Assembly: GCF_000812025.2 (NCBI RefSeq)
Contig: NZ_JWJE02000012.1
Coordinates: forward strand, 28,494 to 92,493
Reading direction: 5' to 3'
DNA length: 64,000 nucleotides
Origin: Bacillus thermotolerans
GTDB lineage: Bacteria; Bacillota; Bacilli; Bacillales; Domibacillaceae
Shown here in pieces: positions 47,003-56,302 of this stretch (the first letter of the stretch is position 1; every line of letters begins with the position of its first letter). The notes under the pieces are model-generated. The model did not search any database and had not been told where the DNA came from. It saw nothing but the letters and a program-made list of their open reading frames with translations. The position numbers and the translations under genes were made by a program.

Positions 47003-47108
47003 TATTCGCCATCCTCGTCAAAACTCCTCCTTTTTTATGCTATTTTTTAAAAAGTTTTTAGTTTACTGGAAAATATTGAATAATCTTTCTAAGGCAGGAA
47101 AAGTAATA

Positions 47109-47138
47109 TTTACAATACTGTGACCGTTCCATTATAAT
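47109..47138 (+). promoter_or_regulatory. Sigma-A promoter for the DUF2626 gene
   Basis: TTTACA (47109-47114) and a perfect TATAAT (47133-47138), 18 bases apart, 40 bases before the start codon. Confidence 0.65.
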
Positions 47139-47177
47139 AAGATATTGATGGAGTTATGAACAAAGGAGGGATACATA

Positions 47178-47420
47178 ATGGACCGCATGTTCCGCGTACT
47201 GGCTTTCTGGACAGGCATTTTCGCTGTCATGTTCTATCTTGGTGATATGGATAAAACAGCTATGCTTTTCCTTGCGCAAACAGGATTCTTTTTGATTGTA
47301 GGCTTTTTAAATTTAACTGAACGTATGTATATCTATCTTTTCGCAGCGTATTTAACTGTATTCTTTTGTGGGTTTACCTACTGGACTACCTTCATGGTAA
47401 CTCCAAGCATTGGCCATTAA
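47178..47420 (+). CDS. DUF2626 family small membrane protein
   Basis: 80 residues with three hydrophobic segments (about 5-22, 28-45, 50-70), beginning MDRMFRVLAFWTGIFAVMFY and ending FTYWTTFMVTPSIGH. AAAGGAGGG precedes the ATG. The family is confined to bacilli and sits beside comGA; function unknown. Divergent from comG. Confidence 0.8.
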   Translation: MDRMFRVLAFWTGIFAVMFYLGDMDKTAMLFLAQTGFFLIVGFLNLTERMYIYLFAAYLTVFFCGFTYWTTFMVTPSIGH

Positions 47421-47436
47421 TAGATGGCTTGATCAG

Positions 47437-47462
47437 CCGGCTCAACAGCAGCCGGTTTTTTT
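47437..47462 (+). terminator. Terminator after the DUF2626 gene
   Basis: Stem CCGGCT (47437-47442) / AGCCGG (47450-47455) followed by TTTTTTT. Confidence 0.8.
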
Positions 47463-47537
47463 GTGGGTTTCCGGCAATAAACAAACAGGATGCTTGGTAA
47501 ACCGAATCCCTCCAGCTTATCAAGCACCCTGTCTTGA

Positions 47538-48170
47538 TCAAAATCCGTTTAAAAATGGGTTACTGTCCATTTCATCACCAATCGTTGTGGCCGGACCATG
47601 TCCTGGCAAAACAATCACTTCCTCAGGCAAGCTTAATAAGTGATTATGAATGCTCTTTAACAGCTGTTCATGGTTGCCGCCCCTTAAATCCGTGCGACCA
47701 ATGCTTCCCATAAATAACGTGTCCCCAGCGAACACCACATTCCCTTCTTCAAAAAAGTACGAGATGCTTCCAGGCGAATGGCCCGGGGTGTGGAATAACC
47801 GGAAGGAAAAGCTGCCAATCGTTAATTCAGCTTCATTAGTCAGAAGGTGGTCAGCAGCGCGCGCCTTCACTTCTCCTAGTTCAAATCGGGCAGACCCGTT
47901 CAAAGCAGGATTTTCCATCCACTCTTCTTCCTCTTTATGCAAATAGACCGGAATATGAAATTCTTGTCTTACTTGCTCGACGGCGCCAATATGGTCAAAA
48001 TGAGCATGCGTCAATAACACTGCCAGAGGCTTTAAGCCATTTTGCTTCAGCCAAGCTACGAGGCTTTCTCCCTCTGCCCCCGGGTCAAAAATAATGCACT
48101 CCTTCTCATCATTGGATAATATGTAGCAATTCGTTTGCAGCAGTCCCAACGGCAACTGTGTCCAATCCAT
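47538..48170 (-). CDS. yqgX: MBL-fold hydrolase (glyoxalase II-like) YqgX
   Basis: 210 residues of metallo-beta-lactamase fold. Metal ligands in LTHAHFDHIGAVEQV (about 52-66), HTPGHSPGSISYFF, FAGDTLFMGSIGRTD and VLPGHGPATTIGDEM. Related to hydroxyacylglutathione hydrolases; in bacilli, which lack glutathione, the thiol substrate is not established. Standing alone between two small membrane-protein genes, as in B. subtilis. Confidence 0.9.
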   Translation of the reverse strand: MDWTQLPLGLLQTNCYILSNDEKECIIFDPGAEGESLVAWLKQNGLKPLAVLLTHAHFDHIGAVEQVRQEFHIPVYLHKEEEEWMENPALNGSARFELGEVKARAADHLLTNEAELTIGSFSFRLFHTPGHSPGSISYFFEEGNVVFAGDTLFMGSIGRTDLRGGNHEQLLKSIHNHLLSLPEEVIVLPGHGPATTIGDEMDSNPFLNGF

Positions 48171-48256
48171 CTATTCTCTGCACACCTTTCTTTTAAATAA
48201 ATTACCTTTATCGTACCAATGTTGGATATCTTTTTAAAGAACAATGACTTTTCAGC

Positions 48257-48285
48257 TCGACAAAGGTAAAGAAAAACTATAAAAT
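48257..48285 (+). promoter_or_regulatory. Possible sigma-A promoter for the DUF2759 gene
   Basis: TCGACA (48257-48262) and TAAAAT (48280-48285) with a 17-base spacer, about 80 bases before the start codon. Confidence 0.4.
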
Positions 48286-48366
48286 AGTGTTGAATATGTA
48301 CTGATTTTACATAGTAGTCGTCTTTATTCAGGCTATATCGAGTGATGGAAGAAAGGGGTTGGATTT

Positions 48367-48543
48367 ATGTACGGCTTAGTAGTTATCTTTGGACTTGTCA
48401 CTATCCTTGCCATATTCAGCTCAATCAGCGCATTGAAAAACAAAAACATCTTAGGTATTGTGTTCGGGCTTGGAACATTAGCTGTATTTGGCTGGTTCAC
48501 TGTTATGACCGTTATTAACCACGGTTATCCTGGCGGCCATTAA
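48367..48543 (+). CDS. DUF2759 family small membrane protein
   Basis: 58 residues with two membrane segments (about 3-20 and 28-50), beginning MYGLVVIFGLVTILAIFSS and ending INHGYPGGH. AAAGGGG lies eight bases before the ATG. A small bacilli-specific family of unknown function, found between yqgX and ltaS-type genes. Confidence 0.8.
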   Translation: MYGLVVIFGLVTILAIFSSISALKNKNILGIVFGLGTLAVFGWFTVMTVINHGYPGGH

Positions 48544-48598
48544 GTGATCTGACACCTTTGAACGCAACTGAGCTTAGGTGACTTGCGCTCGTGCTTTT

Positions 48599-48640
48599 AA
48601 ATAAACCGCCTCCGCTGCATAGCGGAGGCGGTTTATTTAT
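48599..48640 (+). terminator. Strong hairpin after the DUF2759 gene
   Basis: A perfect 18-base stem, AAATAAACCGCCTCCGCT (48599-48616) with its complement (48621-48638) around GCAT. No long T-run, but stable enough to stop transcription from either side. Confidence 0.7.
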
Positions 48641-48649
48641 ATACGAAGC

Positions 48650-48682
48650 AAAAAAAGCCTGCCGGATTCGGCAGGCTTTTTT
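48650..48682 (-). terminator. Terminator after ltaS
   Basis: Stem AAAAAAGCCTGCC with GGCAGGCTTTTTT around GGATTC, directly at the ltaS stop codon. Confidence 0.85.
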
Positions 48683-50562
48683 CATTGCGCATCAGGCTGC
48701 TTCTTTGCTGCGTCTGGATCGTAAAAGCGAAGAAGGTCACCGTAGATGATGCGGTCAGAATAGTTTAATTCTGTTGCTGTTTTTTCAAGGTATGGTGAGC
48801 AGTAGCTTTTTTCAGTTGGCTGTTCTGTTGCTTTATCCCAGCACTTATTATCCGCATATACATAATCCTTCGTTATGAAACGGCCATCACGGAAGGCTAC
48901 AAAGTCTTCATGTTCTTCAGAGAGCAAATCCTGCCCGAACTGTACATCATCTTTTGTATCGATGCCAAATAAATGAAGCAGTGTTGGCCGAACATCGATT
49001 TGTCCGCCTACTTTATCGATGACTTTACCTTCTACGCCAGGAATATGAATCATGAATGGCACCTTTTGCAGCTGAGCAGAGACGAACGGTGTTACTTCCT
49101 TGCCCAGATATTGAGCCATTGCCTCATTGTGATTCTCTGAAATACCGTAATGGTCGCCGTAGAGAACAATCACAGAGTTTTCATAAAGCCCGGAAGCCTT
49201 CAAATCCTCCACAAACTGTTTCAGTGCCTCATCCGTATAGCGGACAGTCACAAAGTAGCGGTTTAGTGTACCGCTCTTTGAGTTGAATTCATCGATGAAC
49301 TTGTCTTCCTCGTCATAATAAAAAGGATGGTGATTCGTCAGTGTAATCATTTTAGAGTAGAATGGCTTAGGCATTTCTTTCATATGCGCTGCCGACTGCT
49401 CGAAGAACGGGATATCCTTCATTCCCCAGTTTACACTGTTCTCTTCATTTACGTCATAGTCACCCACTTCATAGAAGCGCTCATACCCTAAAGACTTGTA
49501 CATAATGTCCCGGTTCCAGAAGCTCTTATTATTTGCATGCATGGCATTGGAAAAATAGCCATTTTCATCAAGCTTCTCTGCTAAAGAATCATACTCATTG
49601 CCGGAATGCGTAAAGAAAACCGCGCCTCGGCTCAGCGGATAAAGTGAATTCTCTACGAGAAACTCTGCGTCCGATGTTTTACCTTGGCCTGTTTGGTGAT
49701 AGAAGTTAGGGAAATATAAGCTTTTCTTTGCAAACTCATTTAAGAATGGCGTAATCTCCTGGCCATTTACTGTATTATTCATGACGAATTGCTGAGTAGA
49801 TTCGACCGATACCATAATTAAGTTCTTGCCTTTCGCAATACCGAAGTATTCATCATTCGGCTCGGCATAGTTGGCAGCTGAATAGTTTTCAATGTCAGCA
49901 AGCTCGCTGCCATCAGCAAGTGCTCGCTGAGCAGATGATTTCGATTGAAGCAGTACATCATACACATGATAATTAAATGTACCAATATTTTTCACAAGCA
50001 TTTCGCGGTCAAACGTTCTAGTTAAAAGCTGAGGGCGCTCTACTTCTGCTAATCCAAGGTTTAAGAAAAACACAGCGACTGCGCTTAAGAAGTAAGCCCG
50101 AGTGTTCATCTTCGACATGGAGCCAAAGTTAATGAACTTAGGCTTTACTTTTAACAGGACTGCTAATAAGATAAGGTCAGCAAAGTAAAGAATATCGTAC
50201 CATTTAAATTCTTCTGTTACACTGTTCCCTAAATCTGCAAAGTTACTTGTTTGAAACAATAGCGGCACGGTAATAAAGTCATTAAAGAAGCGATAAAATA
50301 CGACATTTGCGTAAAGCAGGAAAGTGAGCAAAAAGCTCGTAATCATAATGTAACGCTTTTTACCTTTTTCACTTTTAAAGAATACGCTGATTCCCATTGC
50401 AAGCATAATAAAGCTTAACGGGTTAATAAATAAGATGAATGCCTGCAATGTGTTTTCAATGTCAATATTAAAGCTCGTCTGATAAACAATATACGTTTTA
50501 ATCCATAAGAACAAAACGGCAACAGCGATCAAAGATACGTTGTTGCGTAAAGCTCCCTTCAT
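48682..50562 (-). CDS. ltaS: Lipoteichoic acid synthase (LtaS type)
   Basis: 626 residues: five N-terminal membrane segments (to about residue 175), a linker, then an extracellular sulfatase-fold domain. Polymerises glycerol phosphate from phosphatidylglycerol onto the lipid anchor. Manganese and catalytic residues show as VSVESTQQF, the catalytic threonine in [11 protein letters not shown] (near 300), [10 protein letters not shown] and [10 protein letters not shown]. The ending is hydrophilic ([11 protein letters not shown]). B. subtilis has four such enzymes; at this locus it has YqgS, so this may be that orthologue, while the overall motif set is that of any LtaS. Confidence 0.92.
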   Translation of the reverse strand: MKGALRNNVSLIAVAVLFLWIKTYIVYQTSFNIDIENTLQAFILFINPLSFIMLAMGISVFFKSEKGKKRYIMITSFLLTFLLYANVVFYRFFNDFITVPLLFQTSNFADLGNSVTEEFKWYDILYFADLILLAVLLKVKPKFINFGSMSKMNTRAYFLSAVAVFFLNLGLAEVERPQLLTRTFDREMLVKNIGTFNYHVYDVLLQSKSSAQRALADGSELADIENYSAANYAEPNDEYFGIAKGKNLIMVSVESTQQFVMNNTVNGQEITPFLNEFAKKSLYFPNFYHQTGQGKTSDAEFLVENSLYPLSRGAVFFTHSGNEYDSLAEKLDENGYFSNAMHANNKSFWNRDIMYKSLGYERFYEVGDYDVNEENSVNWGMKDIPFFEQSAAHMKEMPKPFYSKMITLTNHHPFYYDEEDKFIDEFNSKSGTLNRYFVTVRYTDEALKQFVEDLKASGLYENSVIVLYGDHYGISENHNEAMAQYLGKEVTPFVSAQLQKVPFMIHIPGVEGKVIDKVGGQIDVRPTLLHLFGIDTKDDVQFGQDLLSEEHEDFVAFRDGRFITKDYVYADNKCWDKATEQPTEKSYCSPYLEKTATELNYSDRIIYGDLLRFYDPDAAKKQPDAQ

Positions 50563-50805
50563 TCCATTACCCCCTTAATACCGCTCATACCATACAACAT
50601 CATAAACATCTTTTTATATAAGTTTTTTGTAAAAACATCATAGGTAATCTTAATACTTTTTTTACAAAAAAGCAAACAAGAAAAAGCAAAGGTTTTGTAG
50701 AATAATAGACTGTTCACAAGAGGGTATTTTTCTTATCATACGGCCGTGCCCTGAAGTAGTTTCATTTATTTACAGATGGGTCCTTAAAAATATTGTCTAA
50801 AATAA

Positions 50806-50840
50806 AATGAGCTTATTCGCCCGAAACGAATAAGCTCATT
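50806..50840 (-). terminator. Terminator after yqgQ
   Basis: A perfect 14-base stem, AATGAGCTTATTCG (50806-50819) with its complement (50827-50840), followed on the minus strand by TTATTTTAG. Confidence 0.75.
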
Positions 50841-50857
50841 GGTCCGCCTTTACTTTC

Positions 50858-51070
50858 TTACTGAGAGGAGGTATTCTTTTCCCTCTCCAGCTGCTGCTCT
50901 CTCCTTAATACGAGGATCGCCAATTGAAAGTCTTTAACATCTATCAGCTGCAGCTCATACAAATCTCTTATTTCTCTCTCCATTAACTCCAAGTCGGCTA
51001 GCCGGTTTCCTACATAAACAAAAATGCCGAAACGCTTCAACAGCTGCTGTACATCCCACATTGTATTCAT
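50858..51070 (-). CDS. yqgQ: YqgQ family (DUF910) protein
   Basis: 70 residues, helical, beginning MNTMWDVQQLLKRFGIFVYVGNR and LELMEREIRDLYELQLID. A small conserved protein of bacilli with no established function. It normally precedes glcK; here it is instead followed by a terminator. The AAGGAGG site is 13 bases before the ATG, rather far. Likely co-transcribed with the rhomboid gene. Confidence 0.88.
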   Translation of the reverse strand: MNTMWDVQQLLKRFGIFVYVGNRLADLELMEREIRDLYELQLIDVKDFQLAILVLRREQQLEREKNTSSQ

Positions 51071-51124
51071 GCTGATTGACCAAGACCTCCTTATTAGCTG
51101 TATTCTGCCTATAGACAGCTGCTG

Positions 51125-52297
51125 CTATTGAGAATAACCTAAATACAAGCCTCCAGCTGATAAAGCAACAGCTCCTAATAAGAAAGCCAGCTGGAGTGCT
51201 CTCTTTTTCTTTGCGGGCAAATTCACTACGCCCGCCGCTAAAAAGCCACCAATCAATCCGCCAATATGACCTGCATTATCAATCCCTGGAACCGTAAAAC
51301 CAAATACCAGGTTAATCACAATAAGGATAATAATATTCATGCCCATCGTTCGAAAGAACAGACGCGGATAGACCACACCAAAGTACAGCAGAGCACCAAA
51401 GCAGCCAAAGATTGCTCCGCTCGCTCCTGCAGACAGACTGTCATTCATAACAAAGCTTGCAAGCGTACCGACAAATCCTGAAAACAAATAAATGAGAAGA
51501 AAGCGGAATCGGCCAAAGATACGCTCAACAGCTGTACCAAGGAAGTAAAGAGCAAAGGTATTCATCAAAAGATGCAAAAACCCGATATGCAAAAAGATAG
51601 GTGTAAAGAAGCGCCACCATTCTCCCTCTAAAATGAGCGGGTTGAATTTCGCTCCGAATCGAATCAAATTAAGCGAGTTTGTGCTGCCTCCGCTTACTTC
51701 CAGCAGAAGAAAGACAAGTACTTGAATGGCAATGAATGCGTGGGAAAAGAAAGGCGTGGAGAACTCAAATACTTTCTTTTCCTCTTCACTTCTTTTTAGA
51801 GAATGGGCCAGTGCCGCCCTATGGTAAGCAGCTGTCTCTTCTTCGGTTGCTTCATTAAAAAAGTCAGCGTCTATTTCTTCAGGAAACAACTGATCTAGCG
51901 ACTGCCTTGCTTCAGCCAGCTCGTCCTTAACAATAAGCAGTGAGTCCACTCTTGTCTTCTTGCCTTTAGGAAAGTAGAAGGGTTCATCTATGTACGTTTC
52001 ATACTCATCCACAGGCGGATAAGGAGAAATGTACATATTGATAACGGTCAGTCGGCGCCTGCCCAGCTGTTTGCGCAGGCTTTCTCCTATTAATGACACG
52101 CGCTCAATATCCTTCCTGACGAGTGAACCCCAATTTAATTCATTGGCAGTCAGCCGAATAACAGGTGCCAGCTTGTTCGATAGGTTCTCAAGCAGCATCT
52201 CTCTCCGTTGTTCACGCATTTGGATAATTTGATAATCTTGTTCCACGATTAAAAAGTAGGCCATCTTCCAAAACAAGCTGTTTCCATAAGAATCCAT
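51125..52297 (-). CDS. gluP: Rhomboid-family intramembrane serine protease (GluP type, no TPR tail)
   Basis: 390 residues. A soluble N-terminal domain (about 1-180), then the rhomboid core of six to seven membrane segments with FLHIGFLHLLMNTFALYFLG, the catalytic serine in SAGASGAIFG and the histidine in NAGHIGGLIGG. B. subtilis GluP/YqgP (507 residues) continues with TPR repeats; this protein stops after the last membrane segment. Membrane protein quality control is the known role of the relative. Its start has no close upstream gene in the same unit. Confidence 0.88.
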   Translation of the reverse strand: MDSYGNSLFWKMAYFLIVEQDYQIIQMREQRREMLLENLSNKLAPVIRLTANELNWGSLVRKDIERVSLIGESLRKQLGRRRLTVINMYISPYPPVDEYETYIDEPFYFPKGKKTRVDSLLIVKDELAEARQSLDQLFPEEIDADFFNEATEEETAAYHRAALAHSLKRSEEEKKVFEFSTPFFSHAFIAIQVLVFLLLEVSGGSTNSLNLIRFGAKFNPLILEGEWWRFFTPIFLHIGFLHLLMNTFALYFLGTAVERIFGRFRFLLIYLFSGFVGTLASFVMNDSLSAGASGAIFGCFGALLYFGVVYPRLFFRTMGMNIIILIVINLVFGFTVPGIDNAGHIGGLIGGFLAAGVVNLPAKKKRALQLAFLLGAVALSAGGLYLGYSQ

Positions 52298-52419
52298 CTC
52301 ATCCCTGCCTTTACCCTCTTTTTCACCCTTTTGTTAACTATATCGAAAGCCAAAGCAGGGTGTAAAGCAAACCACCCTACTATCAAAATAAAGATTCTGC
52401 CGCCCTTTGCTTACCTAAG

Positions 52420-52983
52420 TCAGGAGCAACTAATGACTTCCTTTTCCGTTATGATCGTATTCACCGGCAGGTCGTGCGGCTCTTTCGGGATATCCTCCAG
52501 CAGCTGCATCGAGAAAGCAAGGGCAGCCATTTTTCCTGTATAACCTGACAAAAAGCAGTCATAGTAGCCGCCTCCAAAGCCAAGGCGGTGGCCCGAGCGG
52601 CTGAACGCAAGTCCCGGAACAAGAACAAAGTCCATCTCTTCACGCGGAACGAGATTTGTACGGACCGGTTCAGGTTCATATAAGTTTGCATAAATATTCT
52701 CAAGCTCTGTGAAAGAAGTCAGCTCGTAGAAATCCATTTTTCTTGAAGCTGGTACACACTTGGGAACGACCATTCTCTTTCCCTCCAGCCACCCCTGCCG
52801 GATAATCTGCCACGTGTCCACCTCCGGGACATTAGAAACAGTAACAGCCACTGTTTGAGCTTCTTCCCATACTTTAAGCCCGTATAAACGTTGAGCAATT
52901 TGAAAGGAAAACTGCTCATAACTGAGACGGTCCAGCTTAGACAGGCTTTCTTTCATCGTTTGTCTTGTCAGCTTCTTATTCAT
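52420..52983 (-). CDS. yqgN: 5-Formyltetrahydrofolate cyclo-ligase
   Basis: Converts 5-formyltetrahydrofolate to 5,10-methenyltetrahydrofolate with ATP. 187 residues from ATG at 52983, which lies seven bases after GAGGG. Motifs: TVAVTVSNVPEVDTW, MVVPKC, FVLVPGLAFSRSGHRLGFGGGYYDCFL (the substrate loop) and PHDLPVNTIITE. It lies between rpmG and the rhomboid gene as in B. subtilis. Confidence 0.93.
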   Translation of the reverse strand: MNKKLTRQTMKESLSKLDRLSYEQFSFQIAQRLYGLKVWEEAQTVAVTVSNVPEVDTWQIIRQGWLEGKRMVVPKCVPASRKMDFYELTSFTELENIYANLYEPEPVRTNLVPREEMDFVLVPGLAFSRSGHRLGFGGGYYDCFLSGYTGKMAALAFSMQLLEDIPKEPHDLPVNTIITEKEVISCS

Positions 52984-53135
52984 GTACATCCCTCAGTTTA
53001 CTTATTCTTTACATTATTCCCTTCCTTATGAAGGAATTAGACACCTTTTATGTATAAACTGCAGTTCAAGTCTCTTCAAAAGGAGGATGGCATAAAACAG
53101 ACTCCCAAGAAGAGGGCAAAGCGAAATTTGCCTAT

Positions 53136-53164
53136 AAAAAAACAGCAGGAATAAATCCCCGCTG
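53136..53164 (-). terminator. Terminator after rpmG
   Basis: Stem CAGCGGGG pairing imperfectly with CCTGCTG, followed on the minus strand by TTTTTTT. Confidence 0.6.
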
Positions 53165-53165
53165 C

Positions 53166-53315
53166 TTACTTTGTTTCACGGTGTAAAGTTACACGTTTTT
53201 CTCTAGAGCAATATTTTTTAAGTTCCAGACGATCTGGGTTGTTACGCTTGTTTTTATTTGAGATATAATTACGATCACCGCACTCTGTGCAAGCTAGTGT
53301 AATGTTTACGCGCAT
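53166..53315 (-). CDS. rpmG: 50S ribosomal protein L33
   Basis: 49 residues: [20 protein letters not shown] and [18 protein letters not shown] with the normal ending HRETK. The first zinc-ribbon pair CxxC (Cys 9 and 12) is intact, but the second pair reads CSRE, so one of four cysteines is missing. A GGAGGG ribosome site precedes the ATG. Position next to the 5-formyl-THF ligase gene matches rpmGA of B. subtilis. Confidence 0.96.
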   Translation of the reverse strand: MRVNITLACTECGDRNYISNKNKRNNPDRLELKKYCSREKRVTLHRETK

Positions 53316-53489
53316 CTTTTTCCCTCCAAACTTTTCAATACATGTGTATCTTGTTTACGACTTTTCTATAATAGCACTTTTCTTTTGTAAATGCTAGTGT
53401 GTTTTTGCCGTTCTTCTGTTATTTGATCATTTCCCTTCCCGCATTCCTTCTAAATGGAAAAAGATCATCTTCACGCAGTAAAAAACGTA

Positions 53490-53526
53490 GTAAAAGGGAG
53501 ACTAATGAAATTAGCCTCCCTTTTAC
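53490..53526 (-). terminator. Terminator of the pst operon
   Basis: Stem GTAAAAGGGAG (53490-53500) and ACTAAT with complementary ATTAGCCTCCCTTTTAC, one G-T pair, triple-base loop. Confidence 0.75.
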
Positions 53527-53545
53527 CATTCAGTCCAAGTTTGAA

Positions 53546-54361
53546 TCAGCCAAATCTTCCTGAAATGTAATCTTCTGTACGGCTATCAGATGGGCGATTG
53601 AAGATTTTATCTGTTGTATCATATTCAACTACTTCTCCATTTAAGAAGAAAGCTGTTTTATCCGAGATACGAGCCGCCTGCTGCATGTTATGAGTAACAA
53701 TAATGATGGAATACTTTTCTTTTAATTCATGCACAAGCTCTTCTACCTTTAATGTAGAGACCGGGTCAAGGGCAGAAGTAGGCTCATCCATTAACAATAC
53801 ATCTGGCTCAAGGGCTAAACTGCGGGCAATACATAAGCGCTGCTGCTGACCGCCCGATAAGCCATAAGCATTTTCATGAAGACGATCTTTCACTTCATCC
53901 CAGATAGCTGCTTGACGCAAGCTTTTTTCTACTCTTTCATGAACGAGCTTTTTATTTTTAATACCATGAATTCTTAAGCTGAAAGCCACATTTTCAAAAA
54001 TTGACTTTGGAAACGGATTTGGCTTCTGGAAAACCATGCCGACTCTTGTACGAAGTTCTTCTACACGAAACTCTTTGCTGAAAATGTCTCTTCCACGATA
54101 CTCAATTGTCCCGGACGTTCTTACATTAGGAACAAGATCAATCATTCGGTTCAACGTCTTAATATAGGTGGACTTTCCGCAGCCTGAAGGGCCAATAATA
54201 GCTGTTACTTCTTTCTCACGCATTTCAAGATTAATATTCTTCAATGCATGGTGATCACCATACCAAAGATTGCATCCGCTTGTATTGTAAACGACCGGAC
54301 GTTCTACACTGGGCTGCTCGACTGGATTATCTACACGTCTTTCTACTACTGCTAAAGCCAT
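53546..54361 (-). CDS. pstB: Phosphate ABC transporter ATP-binding protein PstB
   Basis: 271 residues. Walker [10 protein letters not shown] (about residue 57), Q-loop VFQKPNPFP, signature [16 protein letters not shown], Walker [14 protein letters not shown] and the switch histidine in IVTHNMQQA. Energises high-affinity phosphate import by PstA and PstC. Last of four genes; only one pstB is present here, whereas B. subtilis has two. Confidence 0.97.
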   Translation of the reverse strand: MALAVVERRVDNPVEQPSVERPVVYNTSGCNLWYGDHHALKNINLEMREKEVTAIIGPSGCGKSTYIKTLNRMIDLVPNVRTSGTIEYRGRDIFSKEFRVEELRTRVGMVFQKPNPFPKSIFENVAFSLRIHGIKNKKLVHERVEKSLRQAAIWDEVKDRLHENAYGLSGGQQQRLCIARSLALEPDVLLMDEPTSALDPVSTLKVEELVHELKEKYSIIIVTHNMQQAARISDKTAFFLNGEVVEYDTTDKIFNRPSDSRTEDYISGRFG

Positions 54362-54390
54362 TTTATTTCCTCCTCATTTATCTTTCAGCT

Positions 54391-55281
54391 TTAATATTTC
54401 TTCTCGAAACGGTTACGGATCCATATAGCTACCGAGTTCATCAGAATCAAAATAACTAACAGAACAATGATGCCAGCAGCTGCCAGAAAGTGAAACTCTT
54501 CCTGAGGTCTGCTAGTCCAGTTATAAATCTGCATAGGAAGAGCGGTAAACTGGTCAAACACGCTTGTCGGAAGGAATGCCACAAATGCCGGAATCCCGAT
54601 AACGACTAACGGTGCTGTTTCACCAATCGCCCGTGAAAAAGCAAGAATGCTTCCCGTTAAGATGCCAGCTAATGCTGATGGCAGTACAACACGGAGTACG
54701 GTTTGCCATTTTGAAGCACCAAGTCCATAAGAAGCTTCTCTTAATTCGTTAGGTACAGCCCGGATCGCTTCCTGAGCAGCTACAATAATGACCGGAAGAA
54801 TCAGTAAACTCATTGTTAAACCGGCAGCCAATACGCTGTTGCCGAAAAAGAACATTCTTACAAAAATCGTTAAACCGAGTAAACCGAATACTACTGATGG
54901 GACCCCTGCAAGGTTAGAAATATTCATCTGAATAAAGCTGGTAAAACGGTTTCGCTTCGCGTATTCCTCCAGGTAAATAGCAGTTCCTACACCTAAAATT
55001 AAGGAAACAGGAATAACAACTGCCATCATCCAGATGGTTCCGATGATGGCCGCTTTAATACCGGCCTGTTCCGGACGCCTGGACGCAAAGTTCTGGAAGA
55101 AATCCCATGAAAGATAAGGAGCTCCCTGTGAAACAATTCGGGCAAGGAGGACAATCAACACAAGGGAAGTCACAACTGTCGCCAAAAGAAACACAGTTTT
55201 ATAGATGTTATTTTTCACTAAGCGGGTTGGAATCTTCTTGACTACCTCGTCTGTATGGACAGTTTTTTGTGCGCTTTCCAT
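54391..55281 (-). CDS. pstA: Phosphate ABC transporter permease PstA
   Basis: 296 residues with six membrane segments and the coupling loop EAIRAVPNELREASYGLGASKWQT (about 190-213). A short hydrophilic N-terminus precedes the first segment. It starts one base after pstC ends. Confidence 0.95.
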   Translation of the reverse strand: MESAQKTVHTDEVVKKIPTRLVKNNIYKTVFLLATVVTSLVLIVLLARIVSQGAPYLSWDFFQNFASRRPEQAGIKAAIIGTIWMMAVVIPVSLILGVGTAIYLEEYAKRNRFTSFIQMNISNLAGVPSVVFGLLGLTIFVRMFFFGNSVLAAGLTMSLLILPVIIVAAQEAIRAVPNELREASYGLGASKWQTVLRVVLPSALAGILTGSILAFSRAIGETAPLVVIGIPAFVAFLPTSVFDQFTALPMQIYNWTSRPQEEFHFLAAAGIIVLLVILILMNSVAIWIRNRFEKKY

Positions 55282-55282
55282 G

Positions 55283-56227
55283 TTAGTAGGCCTCCCTGAA
55301 TCTCTTAGAAATTCGCTGCGCCAGCATATTCATGAAGAGAGTAAATAAGAATAGCGTAAAACCAACAGCATAGATACTGTAATAAATCGTTGTGCCATAT
55401 CCAGCGTCTCCGCCCGTTACTTGTACAATGTAAGATGTCATTGTCTGCAAGGAAGATGTCAGCTCTAGAGAAGCTGTAGGTGTTGAACCTGCCGCAATAG
55501 AAACAATCATCGTTTCCCCGATTGCTCTAGAAAGTGCTAACACAATTGACGCAATAATTCCTGATAAGGCCGCTGGAATAGCGACACGCCAGGTCGTTTC
55601 CCATTTCGTCGCACCGAGCGCCAGTGAACCTTGGCGTACAGCAGTAGGAACAGATGACAGAGCATCTACCGAAAGAGAGACAACGGTTGGAATGATCATA
55701 ATCCCTACTACAATTCCTGGACTAATGGCATTAAACATTTCCACCGAAGGAAAGAGAGAGCGAATAAGCGGTGTAACGAATGTTAAAGCAAAAAATCCGT
55801 ATACGATCGTTGGCACCCCTGCTAATACTTCTAGTACCGGCTTCATGACTTTCGTTACTCTTCTAGAAGCATACTCACTTAAATAAATCGCTACGGCAAG
55901 TCCGATAGGTATTGCAGTTACACCTGCAATTAAGGTGATTTTTAACGTTCCAACAATCAGAGGAAGTATGCCGTACGTAGCCTGTGTTTCAGAGAATGGA
56001 TACCATTCTGTTTCCGTGAAAAACTCTGTAATTGGTATTTGCTTAAAGAAAGAAAACGTCTCAATAATTAACGTCAAAACAATCCCGATAGTTGTTGCTA
56101 CTGAAACAGCTGCCATTAAGAAAAGAAGAACTGGAATGATCTTCTCTCCTCGTCCAGCACGCCCATCTCTATATTTTTTATCGAGCATGCTTTGGATCGA
56201 GGATTTTTCTGTCTCATTCGTTTTCAA
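55283..56227 (-). CDS. pstC: Phosphate ABC transporter permease PstC
   Basis: 314 residues with six to seven membrane segments and the coupling loop ALSSVPTAVRQGSLALGATKWET. TTG at 56227 is chosen with AAAGGAG eight bases upstream; the GTG at 56254 has no such site. Pairs with PstA. It follows pstS after a 75-base gap containing a strong stem-loop. Confidence 0.93.
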   Translation of the reverse strand: MKTNETEKSSIQSMLDKKYRDGRAGRGEKIIPVLLFLMAAVSVATTIGIVLTLIIETFSFFKQIPITEFFTETEWYPFSETQATYGILPLIVGTLKITLIAGVTAIPIGLAVAIYLSEYASRRVTKVMKPVLEVLAGVPTIVYGFFALTFVTPLIRSLFPSVEMFNAISPGIVVGIMIIPTVVSLSVDALSSVPTAVRQGSLALGATKWETTWRVAIPAALSGIIASIVLALSRAIGETMIVSIAAGSTPTASLELTSSLQTMTSYIVQVTGGDAGYGTTIYYSIYAVGFTLFLFTLFMNMLAQRISKRFREAY

Positions 56228-56250
56228 AATGAAAACTCCTTTCAACCCCC

Positions 56251-56286
56251 ACACAAAGCGGAATATGGATGTATTCCGCTTTGTGT
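56251..56286 (-). other. Stem-loop between pstS and pstC
   Basis: A perfect 15-base stem, ACACAAAGCGGAATA with its complement, loop TGGATG, not followed by a T-run on the minus strand. It probably stabilises or partly terminates the pstS message, giving more binding protein than permease. Confidence 0.6.
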
Positions 56287-56302
56287 TGTTATCTAGTTTT
56301 TA

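Noticed and set aside
47003..47110. AT-rich runs upstream of comGA resembling a ComK box
   Set aside because: The A4-N5-T4 units do not occur as a correctly spaced pair; only homopolymer-rich sequence is seen.
50563..50857. Remnant of glcK next to yqgQ
   Set aside because: The AT-rich spacer gives no reading frame with kinase motifs; it holds only a terminator and presumably the ltaS promoter.
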